DNA of 26,251 nt from an uncultured Clostridia bacterium (GCA_938045615.1 CALIBC010000221.1:1-26251), one strand, 5' to 3'; positions 7,515-15,641 are shown, numbered from the stretch's first letter. Notes: a model not told the origin generated them from the sequence alone. Numbers and translations: made by a program.

Positions 7515-10500
7515 ATGAATATAACAAAATCAATGCGTACGAAGTGGTTGGCAATATCGTTGATATTTTTAACCGTTTTTGTATTTTCAAACACCTCGGC
7601 GTCGTCTGCATATGCACTGAATATCGGCGGCACCGACACCGGTAAGACTCTCGCCGACTACAGCAAAGTCTTCGTACCGGAAAAATCATCCAAAATAGAG
7701 TCACAATATTCCCCGGCTGATAAGGTTAACGCAATAGTTGAGTTGGATTCGGCCTGTCTTTTGTCACAGCGCGGCGAGATCGGTTATCAATCCACAAAAA
7801 AATATCTGGCTTCAAAAGAGGCACGTTCCAAAGAAAATTCCATAGACGAACTCAGGAATCGGGTAGAAAAGAAGATTAAAAAAGCCGGTATAGAACTGAA
7901 AATAGAGTCTGAATACTCCGCGGTGATCAGCGGTTTTTCCGCTGTCACAAAATTCTCCGATCTGGATAAAATCAGGGAGATACAAGGGGTGAAAAGCGTA
8001 TTTGTCGCTCAGACTTATCGCAGAGCAAAGCCCATGCTCACAAACAGCATCAAGACCATAGGCGCGGCTTTTGCGCAGGAAACGGGCTACACGGGCAAGG
8101 GAACTTCCGTTGCCATTTTGGATTCCGGTCTTGACGTGGATCACGAAGCTTTTCGTGGTGCGGTAAACAACCCGAAGTACGATAAGGACACTATCGGAAA
8201 GATACTGAAGAATAATCGCCTCACGGTCGGCAAGCTGTCGGCAGACGTTCTGTATCACAGTTCCAAAATCCCATACGCCTTCGATTACGCAGGCAATGAT
8301 CACAATGTCAAGGGCGGCGACAACCACGGAACACATGTTGCAGGCATAGTGGGAGCGAATTCGGGAGGTACCGTCAAAGGCGTTGCTCCCGATGCGCAGC
8401 TCTTTGCCATGAAGGTTTTCGGCGATAAAGCCGAGGGCGCTTCCGATGACGACATACTTGCCGCACTTGACGATTCTGTCAAGCTCGGCTGCGAAACCAT
8501 CAATATGAGTTTGGGGCAGGCTTCCGGTTTTTCCGAAGCGTCTGCATCCAAGATGAAAAGCGTCTACAGTCGCGTCGAAAATGCGGGGATCAATCTGATC
8601 TGCGCGGCAGGCAACGATTACAGTTCCACATACCACGGAAACAGCAAAGACGATCTTCCGCTTGTTTCCAACCCCGACAACTCCGTAATAGCCTCGCCTT
8701 CATCGTATGCTTCCGCAACCGCGGTCGCAAGCATCAACAACGGCCAGGCCACCGACCGCTATTTTCTGCTCGGAACCGCCAAGATACGCTACAGCGACTC
8801 GTCCGAAAACAATACGACCAAGTTTTCCACCCTTTCGGGCAACTATGAATTTGTCGACTGCGGTGTCGGCGCGTCAAGCGACTTCAAGGATAAAAATCTT
8901 CCGGGCAAGATAGCTCTGATCGAAAGAGGCGGCAAAGAAAACGGGGAAGTCCTGACTTTCAGGCAAAAGGAGCACAATGCCAAGAGCGCAGGTGCAACCG
9001 CAGCTATCGTCTACGACAATGTCGAGGGAGATCTGGTATCCATGGGAACCGACCACGGTATTCCTATCGTGTTCATCTCAAAAGCCGACGGAACCAAGAT
9101 GAAGAACGCAACCGAAAAGAAGATAAAGACCGATGCCGATTATATAGGAAAATTTGAGGATATTACGGGCGGACAGATGTCCGATTTTTCCTCGTGGGGA
9201 GGCACGCCGGATCTGAAACTTAAACCTGAAATCACAGCTCCCGGCGGAAATATATACTCCAGCCTCAACTCAAACCGATACGGCAGTCTGAGCGGAACCT
9301 CGATGGCTTCGCCTCACATAGCCGGCTCATCCGCCATAATGGAGCAGTATATCAACAGTGAGCCCGGCGGTACATCCATGACGCAGCCGGAACGCAGAAA
9401 AATGATCAACAATCTGCTTTTGAGCACCGCAACCGCTGTAAAGGATCCGGACGGCAACATGATTTCCCCGAGAAAACAGGGTGCAGGTCTTGCCAATCTG
9501 AAGGCGGCCGTGCAAACCGGCGCATATCTCACGGATAAAAACGGCAACAAACCCATCATAAGTTTAGGCGATTCCCAAAGCGGTAGTTTTGACTTTTCTT
9601 TCCTGCTGAAACGCCTGAAAGAGTCACATGACTGTGATTACAAAATTGAGGTTTCCGCATTTACTGAAAAGGTCAGAAAAATAGACGGGGTGGCTCACAT
9701 CGCTCAGCAGCCGAGAAAGCTTGCAGAAGATGAAATCACGGCGACAGCTCCGTCAAACGTGCGTCTTGACAAGGCATCGGTGGAAATCTCGACAAAGCTT
9801 GCGCTGACAGCCAAGGGAAAGAGTACATTGCAAAAAGACTTTCCGAACGGAATTTTCATAGAGGGCTTCGTTACCTTGACGCCCATGAGCGCTTCCCAGA
9901 CCGTTCCCTTGAGCATACCGTTCATGGGATTTTACGGAGACTGGCAGAAAAGTCCCCTGTTTGATTCTACCAAATACGAAAACAAAAAGGCTGCCATCGA
10001 CCCGATGTATCTAGGGCAGTTCGACAGCTACACCGGCGCCGGCAAAATTTTGGGGCACAACATATACGGAAAAGCGCAGATATACGATGCGGACAAAATC
10101 GCCGTTCAGGGCAAAGTGGTAAACGGCGGAGGTTATAAGCATGTCACGGCGGTAACCACGCTTTTGCGAAATGCACACCGTGTGGAATTTTCCGTTCAAA
10201 ATTCTTCCTCCGAGACCGTGTATAAAGAGTACATTTCAAATGTAAGAAAGTCAAATCACAGCAATGAAGGCTACTATCATCCTATGGCACCGGTTGGATG
10301 GTCTCAGGAAGATCAGTGGAACGATCCCCTTGAGGACGGCAGATACACATACACCGTCAAGGGATTGCTCAACAAAAGCAGCGCGCAGAATCAAAACACC
10401 GTAAAATTCCCCGTGACCATAGACAGCAAAAAGCCGGAAATCGTAAAGAGTGAGTTTACCGGTTCAAAATGGAGGATTACGGTCAAAGACAATCACTATG

Positions 10501-10835
10501 TTCAGGCGGTGGGTATCACCACAGGAAACGCCGCTCCTTTTACCGGATGGCAGAACCTTGATGAAAAAAAGCCGGGCACCGAAAGCACGGTTACATTCGA
10601 TCTCAAGGATCCGGCTTTTAAAGATATCAGGCGCGCAAAGATCGCAATCGCAGACTATGCGGACAATCAGACGGTATCAAAAGAATATACGATCCCGGAA
10701 TCCGCTGCACAGGACATCGGAACAGGCCATTACAGAGCCGAGTCAAACGACAAAAACTGGACCGAGGCGTCAAAGTACGACAAAAACAAAGATGGCGTAA
10801 TTGATGTGGAGGATTACGTGCTGGCGCTTCAATAA
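7515..10835 (+). CDS. Secreted S8 subtilisin-family protease (lactocepin/C5a-peptidase type) with a C-terminal half dockerin
   Basis: A 1106-residue extracellular serine protease. I prefer the ATG at 7515, preceded by AGAGGT at 7 bases, to the ATG at 7479, which would add 12 residues before the signal peptide. Order of parts: signal peptide 1-34 (ends SSAYA); I9-like propeptide about 70-170; S8 catalytic domain with Asp203 (AILDSGLD), His271 (NHGTHVAG), oxyanion Asn367 (AAGND) and Ser596 (GTSMASPH); a PA domain inserted at about 420-540; Fn3-like domains from about 690 on; a last repeat SKYDKNKDGVIDVEDYVLALQ. That tail is one dockerin F-hand, not the usual two, and resembles the second repeats of the neighbouring LRR proteins. 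The architecture is that of surface proteases that cut caseins, complement or chemokines; the real substrate is unknown. No LPXTG anchor is present, so docking on the neighbouring cohesin may hold it at the cell. Confidence 0.93.
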   Translation: MNITKSMRTKWLAISLIFLTVFVFSNTSASSAYALNIGGTDTGKTLADYSKVFVPEKSSKIESQYSPADKVNAIVELDSACLLSQRGEIGYQSTKKYLASKEARSKENSIDELRNRVEKKIKKAGIELKIESEYSAVISGFSAVTKFSDLDKIREIQGVKSVFVAQTYRRAKPMLTNSIKTIGAAFAQETGYTGKGTSVAILDSGLDVDHEAFRGAVNNPKYDKDTIGKILKNNRLTVGKLSADVLYHSSKIPYAFDYAGNDHNVKGGDNHGTHVAGIVGANSGGTVKGVAPDAQLFAMKVFGDKAEGASDDDILAALDDSVKLGCETINMSLGQASGFSEASASKMKSVYSRVENAGINLICAAGNDYSSTYHGNSKDDLPLVSNPDNSVIASPSSYASATAVASINNGQATDRYFLLGTAKIRYSDSSENNTTKFSTLSGNYEFVDCGVGASSDFKDKNLPGKIALIERGGKENGEVLTFRQKEHNAKSAGATAAIVYDNVEGDLVSMGTDHGIPIVFISKADGTKMKNATEKKIKTDADYIGKFEDITGGQMSDFSSWGGTPDLKLKPEITAPGGNIYSSLNSNRYGSLSGTSMASPHIAGSSAIMEQYINSEPGGTSMTQPERRKMINNLLLSTATAVKDPDGNMISPRKQGAGLANLKAAVQTGAYLTDKNGNKPIISLGDSQSGSFDFSFLLKRLKESHDCDYKIEVSAFTEKVRKIDGVAHIAQQPRKLAEDEITATAPSNVRLDKASVEISTKLALTAKGKSTLQKDFPNGIFIEGFVTLTPMSASQTVPLSIPFMGFYGDWQKSPLFDSTKYENKKAAIDPMYLGQFDSYTGAGKILGHNIYGKAQIYDADKIAVQGKVVNGGGYKHVTAVTTLLRNAHRVEFSVQNSSSETVYKEYISNVRKSNHSNEGYYHPMAPVGWSQEDQWNDPLEDGRYTYTVKGLLNKSSAQNQNTVKFPVTIDSKKPEIVKSEFTGSKWRITVKDNHYVQAVGITTGNAAPFTGWQNLDEKKPGTESTVTFDLKDPAFKDIRRAKIAIADYADNQTVSKEYTIPESAAQDIGTGHYRAESNDKNWTEASKYDKNKDGVIDVEDYVLALQ

Positions 10836-10952
10836 CGGCGATCAATAACAGCAATCGGGTCATTGCAATAACAGTGATCGGGTCATTGCAATAACAGTGA
10901 TCGGGTCATTGCAATAACAGTGATCGGGTTATTACAATAACAGTGATCGGGC
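10830..10952. repeat. 23-base tandem repeat array starting at the protease stop codon
   Basis: Four consecutive 23-base units begin at 10861, 10884, 10907 and 10930. The first three are identical (each contains AATAACAGTGATCGGGT) and the fourth has three changes. Two shortened units at 10830-10842 and 10843-10860 precede them, and the first overlaps the CAA-TAA end of the protease gene. The array lies between the stop codon and the terminator, so it would be transcribed as 3' untranslated RNA. Each unit holds a tiny TGA/TCA dyad. Confidence 0.85.
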
Positions 10953-11006
10953 TGTTAAGATGATCCACTCCTGAAAAGCAAGAACAGGGCTATAGGACAA
11001 AATACT

Positions 11007-11049
11007 AACGGCGAAAACCATCTAAATAAAGTGGTTTTCGCCGTTTTTT
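11007..11049 (+). terminator. Rho-independent terminator of the protease gene
   Basis: AACGGCGAAAACCA (11007-11020) pairs perfectly with TGGTTTTCGCCGTT (11032-11045) around an 11-base loop and runs into TTTTTT. It lies 170 bases after the protease stop, beyond the tandem repeats. Confidence 0.92.
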
Positions 11050-11135
11050 GCAGAGGAGTGCTTCTGTTTTTTTCTTTGGTTCCACGTTCATTGCTAAAGG
11101 TCGCATCATTTGTCAAAGGCTATGACGCAGGCGCT

Positions 11136-11747
11136 TTATCTGACCCTGAATTTCACTCCTATTTCTCTTTCCGCAATATCCCGACACAGCATTATGTCCT
11201 CGTTACTTATTGTTCCGCTCACAACCGACATGGTCACATCCGCTATCTTCTCTTTGACAAGTCTCGTATAGGCTATTATTTCGTACCACGATTTCTCACC
11301 AAAGTCCGGGTGGCACAGTCGATTGTATTTCTCGGCACTTGGAGCATTGAGACTTACCGAAACCTTATCTATAAGTCCCACCATATCCGATGTGGTATCC
11401 CTGCCGTGCATAAGATTTGCAAGGCCGTTTGTATTCAATCTAACCTTGATATCCCGGCCGAGATCCTTCCTTATGTATCTCACCAGCTCAAGCATGACAT
11501 CAAGTCTTGCCGTGGGCTCGCCGTATCCGCAGAATATAAGCTCATCGAAATCCGACCATTCAACTTTACCCGCCATTTCTTTAAGTTCTTCAAGAGTCGG
11601 TTCCCTCTTGAGCCAAAGGCTGCCTGCGCTTCCCAGACCGTCCACTATGTCTCTTATACAAAATTCACATCTACATGGGCATTTGTTGGTTATATTGGCG
11701 TATAGATCCGCGCCGTAATTGTAAAAGACATCCCCGATATATTCCAT
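11136..11747 (-). CDS. Radical SAM protein, TatD-associated type
   Basis: A 203-residue cytoplasmic iron-sulfur enzyme. The start is the ATG at 11747, preceded by AAAGGATG; an earlier in-frame TTG would use codons overlapping that site. The CPCRCEFC segment near residues 23-30 gives the CxxxCxxC motif that holds the 4Fe-4S cluster and S-adenosylmethionine, and FCGYGEPT at about 73-80 is the GGEP-like motif that contacts SAM. The short length and the NITNKCPCRCEFC and SVSLNAPSAEKYN segments match the small family often found beside or fused to TatD-type nucleases, whose reaction is not established as far as I know. No tatD gene is visible here. It lies downstream of lemA and the DUF2207 gene on the same strand with a 139-base repeat-containing gap, so it could be part of that transcript. 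Confidence 0.85.
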   Translation of the reverse strand: MEYIGDVFYNYGADLYANITNKCPCRCEFCIRDIVDGLGSAGSLWLKREPTLEELKEMAGKVEWSDFDELIFCGYGEPTARLDVMLELVRYIRKDLGRDIKVRLNTNGLANLMHGRDTTSDMVGLIDKVSVSLNAPSAEKYNRLCHPDFGEKSWYEIIAYTRLVKEKIADVTMSVVSGTISNEDIMLCRDIAEREIGVKFRVR

Positions 11748-11770
11748 GCGATCACATCCTTTCAATCAAG

Positions 11771-11856
11771 ATCGCTGTCCCGACAATTCGTATCGCTACC
11801 CCGGTATATCCGATCGTTGCCCCTGACATCTCAGATCGCTTCCCCCGACATGGATG
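11771..11856. repeat. Degenerate 21-22-base tandem repeat downstream of the DUF2207 gene
   Basis: Four diverged units begin at 11771, 11792, 11813 and 11835 with ATCG[CT]T, a C-rich core and a GACAT-like end. On the coding (minus) strand the consensus is about GTCGGGG.AGCGATC.GA. The array fills the gap between the DUF2207 stop codon and the radical SAM ribosome binding site. Confidence 0.6.
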
Positions 11857-11886
11857 CGACGGTAGTATGCGAAGCGGTCGGGGTTC

Positions 11887-13917
11887 TTACCATGCGCCGC
11901 CTCCTCCTCCTCCGAAGCCGCCGCCCGAGAAGCCTCCGCCGCCAAAACCGCCGCCGCCAAAACCGCCAAAATCACTGTCGGATCCGAGACCGGAAGCATC
12001 TATCTCCGTACTCACCGAGCTTCCGAATGAGTTAATCATCGAACAGTAGAGTAAAGGCGTAAGTGGATCAAATCCGCTATATCCATCGTACCAACCCGGA
12101 TTTTCAACGGCGATGTTGTCGAATTTCTTCGCCCATGCAGTCGACATTCCCATGACGTAAGCGTACGGAATTATATTGAAAAAGTACTCCGGATCATCGT
12201 CGGACAAAGCTTTCAACTTTTTGTATTCTGCATTTCTTATGAAATTCTTAAATCCGAGTATTCTCCCCTGAAGCCCGGCGCTCTCCTTTGTTCTGGCTTT
12301 CATCAGCATCGTGAAAACGTATGAAAGCGCTACGGAAACAAATATCGGCGGTATTATTGCAATACCTTTCAGATAGTAATATGCGCAAAAGGCCGGAATC
12401 GCCACGCCCGCCACCATAAGGATCGCCCCTATTATGTATTTGGCTATGCTCGCTATGCGCCGGGTGGATTCACTTGCATCAAATGCCGAAATAACACACT
12501 GAATCCCGATAAACTGAACTGCGGCTTCGGCAATGAGCATGTATCTGTTCCCATCCTCACCGCTCTCAAGTTGTATCAGCAGCACCGCAACCACTCCCAG
12601 CGCCACCGTGGCAATCAGTCCAAAGGCTCTTGCAATACGCGATGCGGTAGTAAACAGCTTTCTCTCGTCGTTCTCGTAATAATCCCTCACAGACTCTTTC
12701 ACCGCTTCCAGATCAGTCGCAAAATCGTCCGGAAGTTCATTTGGATCCACAACATCTCCTCTCCCGAACAGGGATGCGAACATCTGCTGCGAAAACAATT
12801 TTTCCGATGGGTCGGGATCCCTTAGCTTTACAAGCTCCAAACTCTCGTCTTCCTTTTGTCTTATTTTTAGGCAGCCCTTGGATGCGTAATAAAAAATCAT
12901 GGCGCTCAGATCCTTGTTGTCCACGCTGCCATCTATCACGTACCCGAGTTCAACCGGGGTAAGGCCTTCAGGCGGATAAAACTCAACCGGCTTGACAAGC
13001 TTTGGATCTCTTCCCGCCAGAAACCATATGAGACCCAAAAGTAGCGGTACAGCTATAAGAAACACTATCAATACTTTTCCGTAGCCGGATCTATCGGTCG
13101 GATTCACCCAGTACCCCTCCGGCAGATCCAAATCCACGGTCACGCCCCAATATGCCGGTATATTTCTTCCCGACAATGTGATGGTGTTGCCTGCGCTGTC
13201 CAAAGTTCTCGTAAAGTGAGTCGAAATATCCTCCTTTGAGCCGTATGAGCCTCCGAAAAATTTGATTCCGTCCCAATCTACAGTCTTGGGCATCTTAATC
13301 GTGATTTTTGCGACGTCCACAGGTGTCGCCCATGCAGGTGGAAAGACATTATGAGAAAAAAAGTCTTTATTTGCATCATCGTCCTTGTAGCACCGAAGCC
13401 TGTACTTGACTTTGAAAGTCTGCTCACCCGTGAGAAGTTCATCGGGATCGCCTATCCTGATGCATTTCAGCTTATACTTTTTACCGCTGCTTTCGGTGCG
13501 TGTCTGCGTCGTCACTTCATCCACGTTCCGGTTCGAATCGATGTCGCTTACATCATAATACTTTGATTTATACGGTATATACCGCGTAATTCCATGATGC
13601 CCCGAGCGGTTGAAATCGACTTTTATAGTCTCTTCCACTTCCACAACATGGTTTTCGGCTACTTTCATCGCAACGTTGAATTCTTTCGTGTCAAAATCGT
13701 CGCTTGCCGCATACGCGAATCTTGTAAATGCCATCGCTACAATCATGGCAACGGCAATAAAAAGCATATATGCGATGGATTTCACGGCGATCATTTGCAT
13801 GCATGCAGTCTTTGTGCCCACAAAACGCCCGGCAAAGCACTCCGCAAAACTCCCGGTTAAGCGCCCCGCAGATCGCTTCCTGCCGGCGCCTTTGGCTTTT
13901 TTCGGCATGTTAAGCAT
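11887..13917 (-). CDS. DUF2207 membrane protein with Gly-rich tail
   Basis: A 676-residue membrane protein of a widespread family with no known reaction. Residues 1-40 are basic, 43-66 form a hydrophobic export segment ending FAYAA. An extracellular beta-rich DUF2207 domain runs to about 270 (with HHGITRYIP near 107 and the VFPPAW segment near 191), then come a membrane helix at 281-301, a soluble part to about 425, further helices at about 429-449, 493-515 and 519-538, and a C-terminal tail rich in GGFGGGG ending GAW, as is typical of the family. The ATG overlaps the lemA stop codon region by 8 bases and has AAAGGTGAG before it, so translation is probably coupled. LemA and DUF2207 proteins are common neighbours, suggesting a joint role at the membrane. 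The N-terminal leader of about 70 residues is long; a start at an internal Met near 40 is possible. Confidence 0.88.
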   Translation of the reverse strand: MLNMPKKAKGAGRKRSAGRLTGSFAECFAGRFVGTKTACMQMIAVKSIAYMLFIAVAMIVAMAFTRFAYAASDDFDTKEFNVAMKVAENHVVEVEETIKVDFNRSGHHGITRYIPYKSKYYDVSDIDSNRNVDEVTTQTRTESSGKKYKLKCIRIGDPDELLTGEQTFKVKYRLRCYKDDDANKDFFSHNVFPPAWATPVDVAKITIKMPKTVDWDGIKFFGGSYGSKEDISTHFTRTLDSAGNTITLSGRNIPAYWGVTVDLDLPEGYWVNPTDRSGYGKVLIVFLIAVPLLLGLIWFLAGRDPKLVKPVEFYPPEGLTPVELGYVIDGSVDNKDLSAMIFYYASKGCLKIRQKEDESLELVKLRDPDPSEKLFSQQMFASLFGRGDVVDPNELPDDFATDLEAVKESVRDYYENDERKLFTTASRIARAFGLIATVALGVVAVLLIQLESGEDGNRYMLIAEAAVQFIGIQCVISAFDASESTRRIASIAKYIIGAILMVAGVAIPAFCAYYYLKGIAIIPPIFVSVALSYVFTMLMKARTKESAGLQGRILGFKNFIRNAEYKKLKALSDDDPEYFFNIIPYAYVMGMSTAWAKKFDNIAVENPGWYDGYSGFDPLTPLLYCSMINSFGSSVSTEIDASGLGSDSDFGGFGGGGFGGGGFSGGGFGGGGGGAW

Positions 13918-14467
13918 CGAAACTCACCTTTACATTTCTGCGTTCTTCCTCGGATTCCACTTGGAACATAGCTCTGAGGTTGAAGTTGAACATCCGGCCT
14001 ATGACATTGCTAGGAAACACCTGACACTTGTTGTTATATAGCTTGACTACAGCATTGTAATACTTTCTGGAGTTTGCGATATCCTCTTCTATACTCTTTA
14101 GCTGGTTTTGCAAATCCAGAAAATTGGTGTTCGCTTTCAAATCCGGATAAGCCTCAGAAATGGCAAACAGAGATTTAAGCGTGCCGGTCAGGGCATTCTC
14201 TCCCGCGATCTTGTCCTCCACCGTCGTCGCACCCTGCGCAAAATTTCTTGCTTGGATAACTTTTTGCAGGGTTTCTTTTTCGTGTGAGGCATACCCTTTT
14301 ACCGTTTCCACAAGATTCGGAATCAGATCGTACCTTTTTTTCATATAGACATCCATGGTGGAATACGCCTCTTCACAGTCATTGTTCGCTCTAACAAAAC
14401 TGTTGTACAGAACCACAAAGATTAACACTATGAGAACCACAACAGCCGCAATAATAGCAATTATCAT
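13910..14467 (-). CDS. lemA: LemA family membrane protein
   Basis: A 185-residue protein with one N-terminal membrane helix (about 1-20, MIIAIIAAVVVLIVLIFVVL) and a long helical domain. Family features are the NSFVRANNDCEEAYSTMDVYMKKRYDLIPNLV stretch, in parts, near 22-55, and YNNKCQVFPSNVIGRMFNF near 143-161. I take the ATG at 14467, since GGGAGG lies 7 bases before it and the length then matches the family. The longer frame would begin with a TTG at 14542 that sits inside the -10 box. LemA proteins are thought to be membrane anchored with a helical bundle; their biochemical function is unsettled. The gene is first in an operon with the DUF2207 gene. Confidence 0.93.
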   Translation of the reverse strand: MIIAIIAAVVVLIVLIFVVLYNSFVRANNDCEEAYSTMDVYMKKRYDLIPNLVETVKGYASHEKETLQKVIQARNFAQGATTVEDKIAGENALTGTLKSLFAISEAYPDLKANTNFLDLQNQLKSIEEDIANSRKYYNAVVKLYNNKCQVFPSNVIGRMFNFNLRAMFQVESEEERRNVKVSFDA

Positions 14468-14541
14468 TCTTTTACCTCCCGCCGCACATGCACGTGCCGG
14501 CACATCATTTTCATAAGTTTCAACATTTTTAATCGCTTCCA

Positions 14542-14570
14542 ATTATACTTTATCGGCTTTTTCTAATCAA
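14542..14570 (-). promoter_or_regulatory. Promoter of the lemA-DUF2207 operon
   Basis: On the minus strand TTGATT (14565-14570) and a perfect TATAAT (14542-14547) are 17 bases apart. Transcription would start near 14535, giving a leader of about 68 bases to the lemA ATG. This is one of the best promoter matches in the window. Confidence 0.75.
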
Positions 14571-14617
14571 GTATCAATGCATTCATTCATATCATGGATT
14601 CTCTTCAATAGAATTAC

Positions 14618-14647
14618 TTGTTTTTTTTTGAGATTGTGTGGTATGAT
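14618..14647 (+). promoter_or_regulatory. Promoter of the AbrB-ABC transporter operon
   Basis: TTGTTT at 14618-14623 and TATGAT at 14642-14647 are 18 bases apart. The -10 box forms part of the outer arm of a nested inverted repeat, so a protein bound there would block initiation. Confidence 0.5.
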
Positions 14648-14674
14648 AAATTGTATAAATCATACAAATCATAC
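14641..14674 (+). promoter_or_regulatory. Nested inverted-repeat operator before the AbrB-like gene
   Basis: GTATGAT (14641-14647) pairs with ATCATAC (14668-14674), and inside them TTGTAT (14651-14656) pairs with ATACAA (14662-14667). All arms are perfect. The array covers the -10 box and the probable transcription start and ends about 18 bases before the start codon. Autoregulation by the AbrB-like protein encoded just downstream is the simplest explanation but is inferred. Confidence 0.6.
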
Positions 14675-14692
14675 TCAAAGGAGGTGGTCACA

Positions 14693-14905
14693 TTGAAAAC
14701 ACCAAAAGGAAAATATGCTTGGACAGCCACAGTCGGGGAAAAAGGTCAGATAGTGATACCCAAGCAGGCTCGTGAGATATTCAATATCCAACCCGGTGAT
14801 ACAATTCTGCTTCTCGGCGACGAAAAACGAGGTATCGCCATACCGCCCAAGGGAGCGTTCGCACACTTGATGGATGCGACTTTTGAAAATAAAGGGGATG
14901 AATGA
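14693..14905 (+). CDS. AbrB/MazE/SpoVT-type DNA-binding regulator
   Basis: A 70-residue protein with a single swapped-hairpin AbrB domain: ATVGEKGQIVIPKQAREIFNIQ in outline, followed by GDTILLLGDEKRGIAI. These proteins bind DNA as dimers or tetramers. The start is a TTG at 14693 with a perfect GGAGG 8 bases upstream. The longer reading frame runs up through the promoter and the operator and is not credible. The ATPase gene begins one base after the stop, so the three genes form a tight operon. ABC pairs of this kind are often headed by a GntR/YtrA regulator; here an AbrB protein holds that place. It probably senses something linked to the transporter and controls the promoter at 14618-14674; both are inference. 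Confidence 0.9.
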   Translation: MKTPKGKYAWTATVGEKGQIVIPKQAREIFNIQPGDTILLLGDEKRGIAIPPKGAFAHLMDATFENKGDE

Positions 14906-14906
14906 G

Positions 14907-15641
14907 ATGGGATATGTTCTGGAAATAAAAGGTCTTACGAAAACCTATCCGGCTTTTACGCTGAAACCGGTCAGCTTCCATATTGAAGCCGGTGAAGTTA
15001 TGGGATTCATAGGCAGAAACGGCGCAGGCAAGACGACGGCTCTCAAATCCATTCTTAACCTCGTACACCCCGATTCGGGCAGTGTCCGTATTCTTGGAAT
15101 GAGCTATCCGGAGAATGAGGATAAAATCAAACAGCAGATCGGTTATGCGGTGGGTGGAACCAATTATTACAAAAGGAAAAAGCTAAGGGATATCGTCGGG
15201 ATTACCCGCATTTTCTACGACAATTGGGATAATGAGGCGTACTGTCACTACCTCGCAGCATTCAGGCTTGACGAAAACAAGAAGATAATGGAGCTTTCCG
15301 AGGGGATGAAGGTGAAATTTTATCTTACTTTGGCTCTTTCCCATCATGCAAAACTTTTGATTCTGGACGAGCCTACGAGTGGGCTCGACCCGGTGTCCAG
15401 AGACGAAATGAATGAAATTTTCCGCAAGCTTGCCGGAAAAGGTGTGGCGATTTTATTTTCAACCCATATCACCGGTGATTTGGAGAAATGCGCCGATACC
15501 ATTACCTATATCAAAAACGGAGAATTGCTTTTATCTGCGAAAAAAGAAGAGTTTATCCGTCATTACGCAAAAGAAACGGGTGGTGCGCCAACGCTCGAAG
15601 ATATAATGGTGCATATTGAAAGGGAAGAGGTGAATCTGTAA
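14907..15641 (+). CDS. ABC transporter ATP-binding protein
   Basis: A 244-residue cytoplasmic ATPase that would power the membrane protein encoded next. Motifs: Walker A GRNGAGKT (36-43), Q-loop Gln77, signature LSEGM (130-134, in place of the usual LSGGQ), Walker B LLILDEP (150-156) with Glu155, D-loop SGLD (158-161), and the switch His187 in STHI. The pattern matches the single-domain ATPases of the CcmA/BcrA/YtrB group that export drugs, peptides or lipids. I chose the ATG at 14907 because AAAGGGG lies 9 bases before it; the alternative at 14898 touches that site directly. It starts one base after the regulator stop and its TAA overlaps the ATG of the permease. Confidence 0.95.
   Translation: MGYVLEIKGLTKTYPAFTLKPVSFHIEAGEVMGFIGRNGAGKTTALKSILNLVHPDSGSVRILGMSYPENEDKIKQQIGYAVGGTNYYKRKKLRDIVGITRIFYDNWDNEAYCHYLAAFRLDENKKIMELSEGMKVKFYLTLALSHHAKLLILDEPTSGLDPVSRDEMNEIFRKLAGKGVAILFSTHITGDLEKCADTITYIKNGELLLSAKKEEFIRHYAKETGGAPTLEDIMVHIEREEVNL

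Noticed and set aside
7812..8636. 274-codon minus-strand frame
   Set aside because: It is antisense to the catalytic domain of the protease, whose Asp, His and Ser motifs prove the plus-strand frame.
10830..10952. CRISPR array
   Set aside because: The units are directly adjacent with no spacers between them, are only 23 bases, and no cas gene is near.
11887..11965. C/G-rich low-complexity tract as a separate repeat element
   Set aside because: It encodes the Gly-rich C-terminal tail typical of DUF2207 proteins, so coding explains it.
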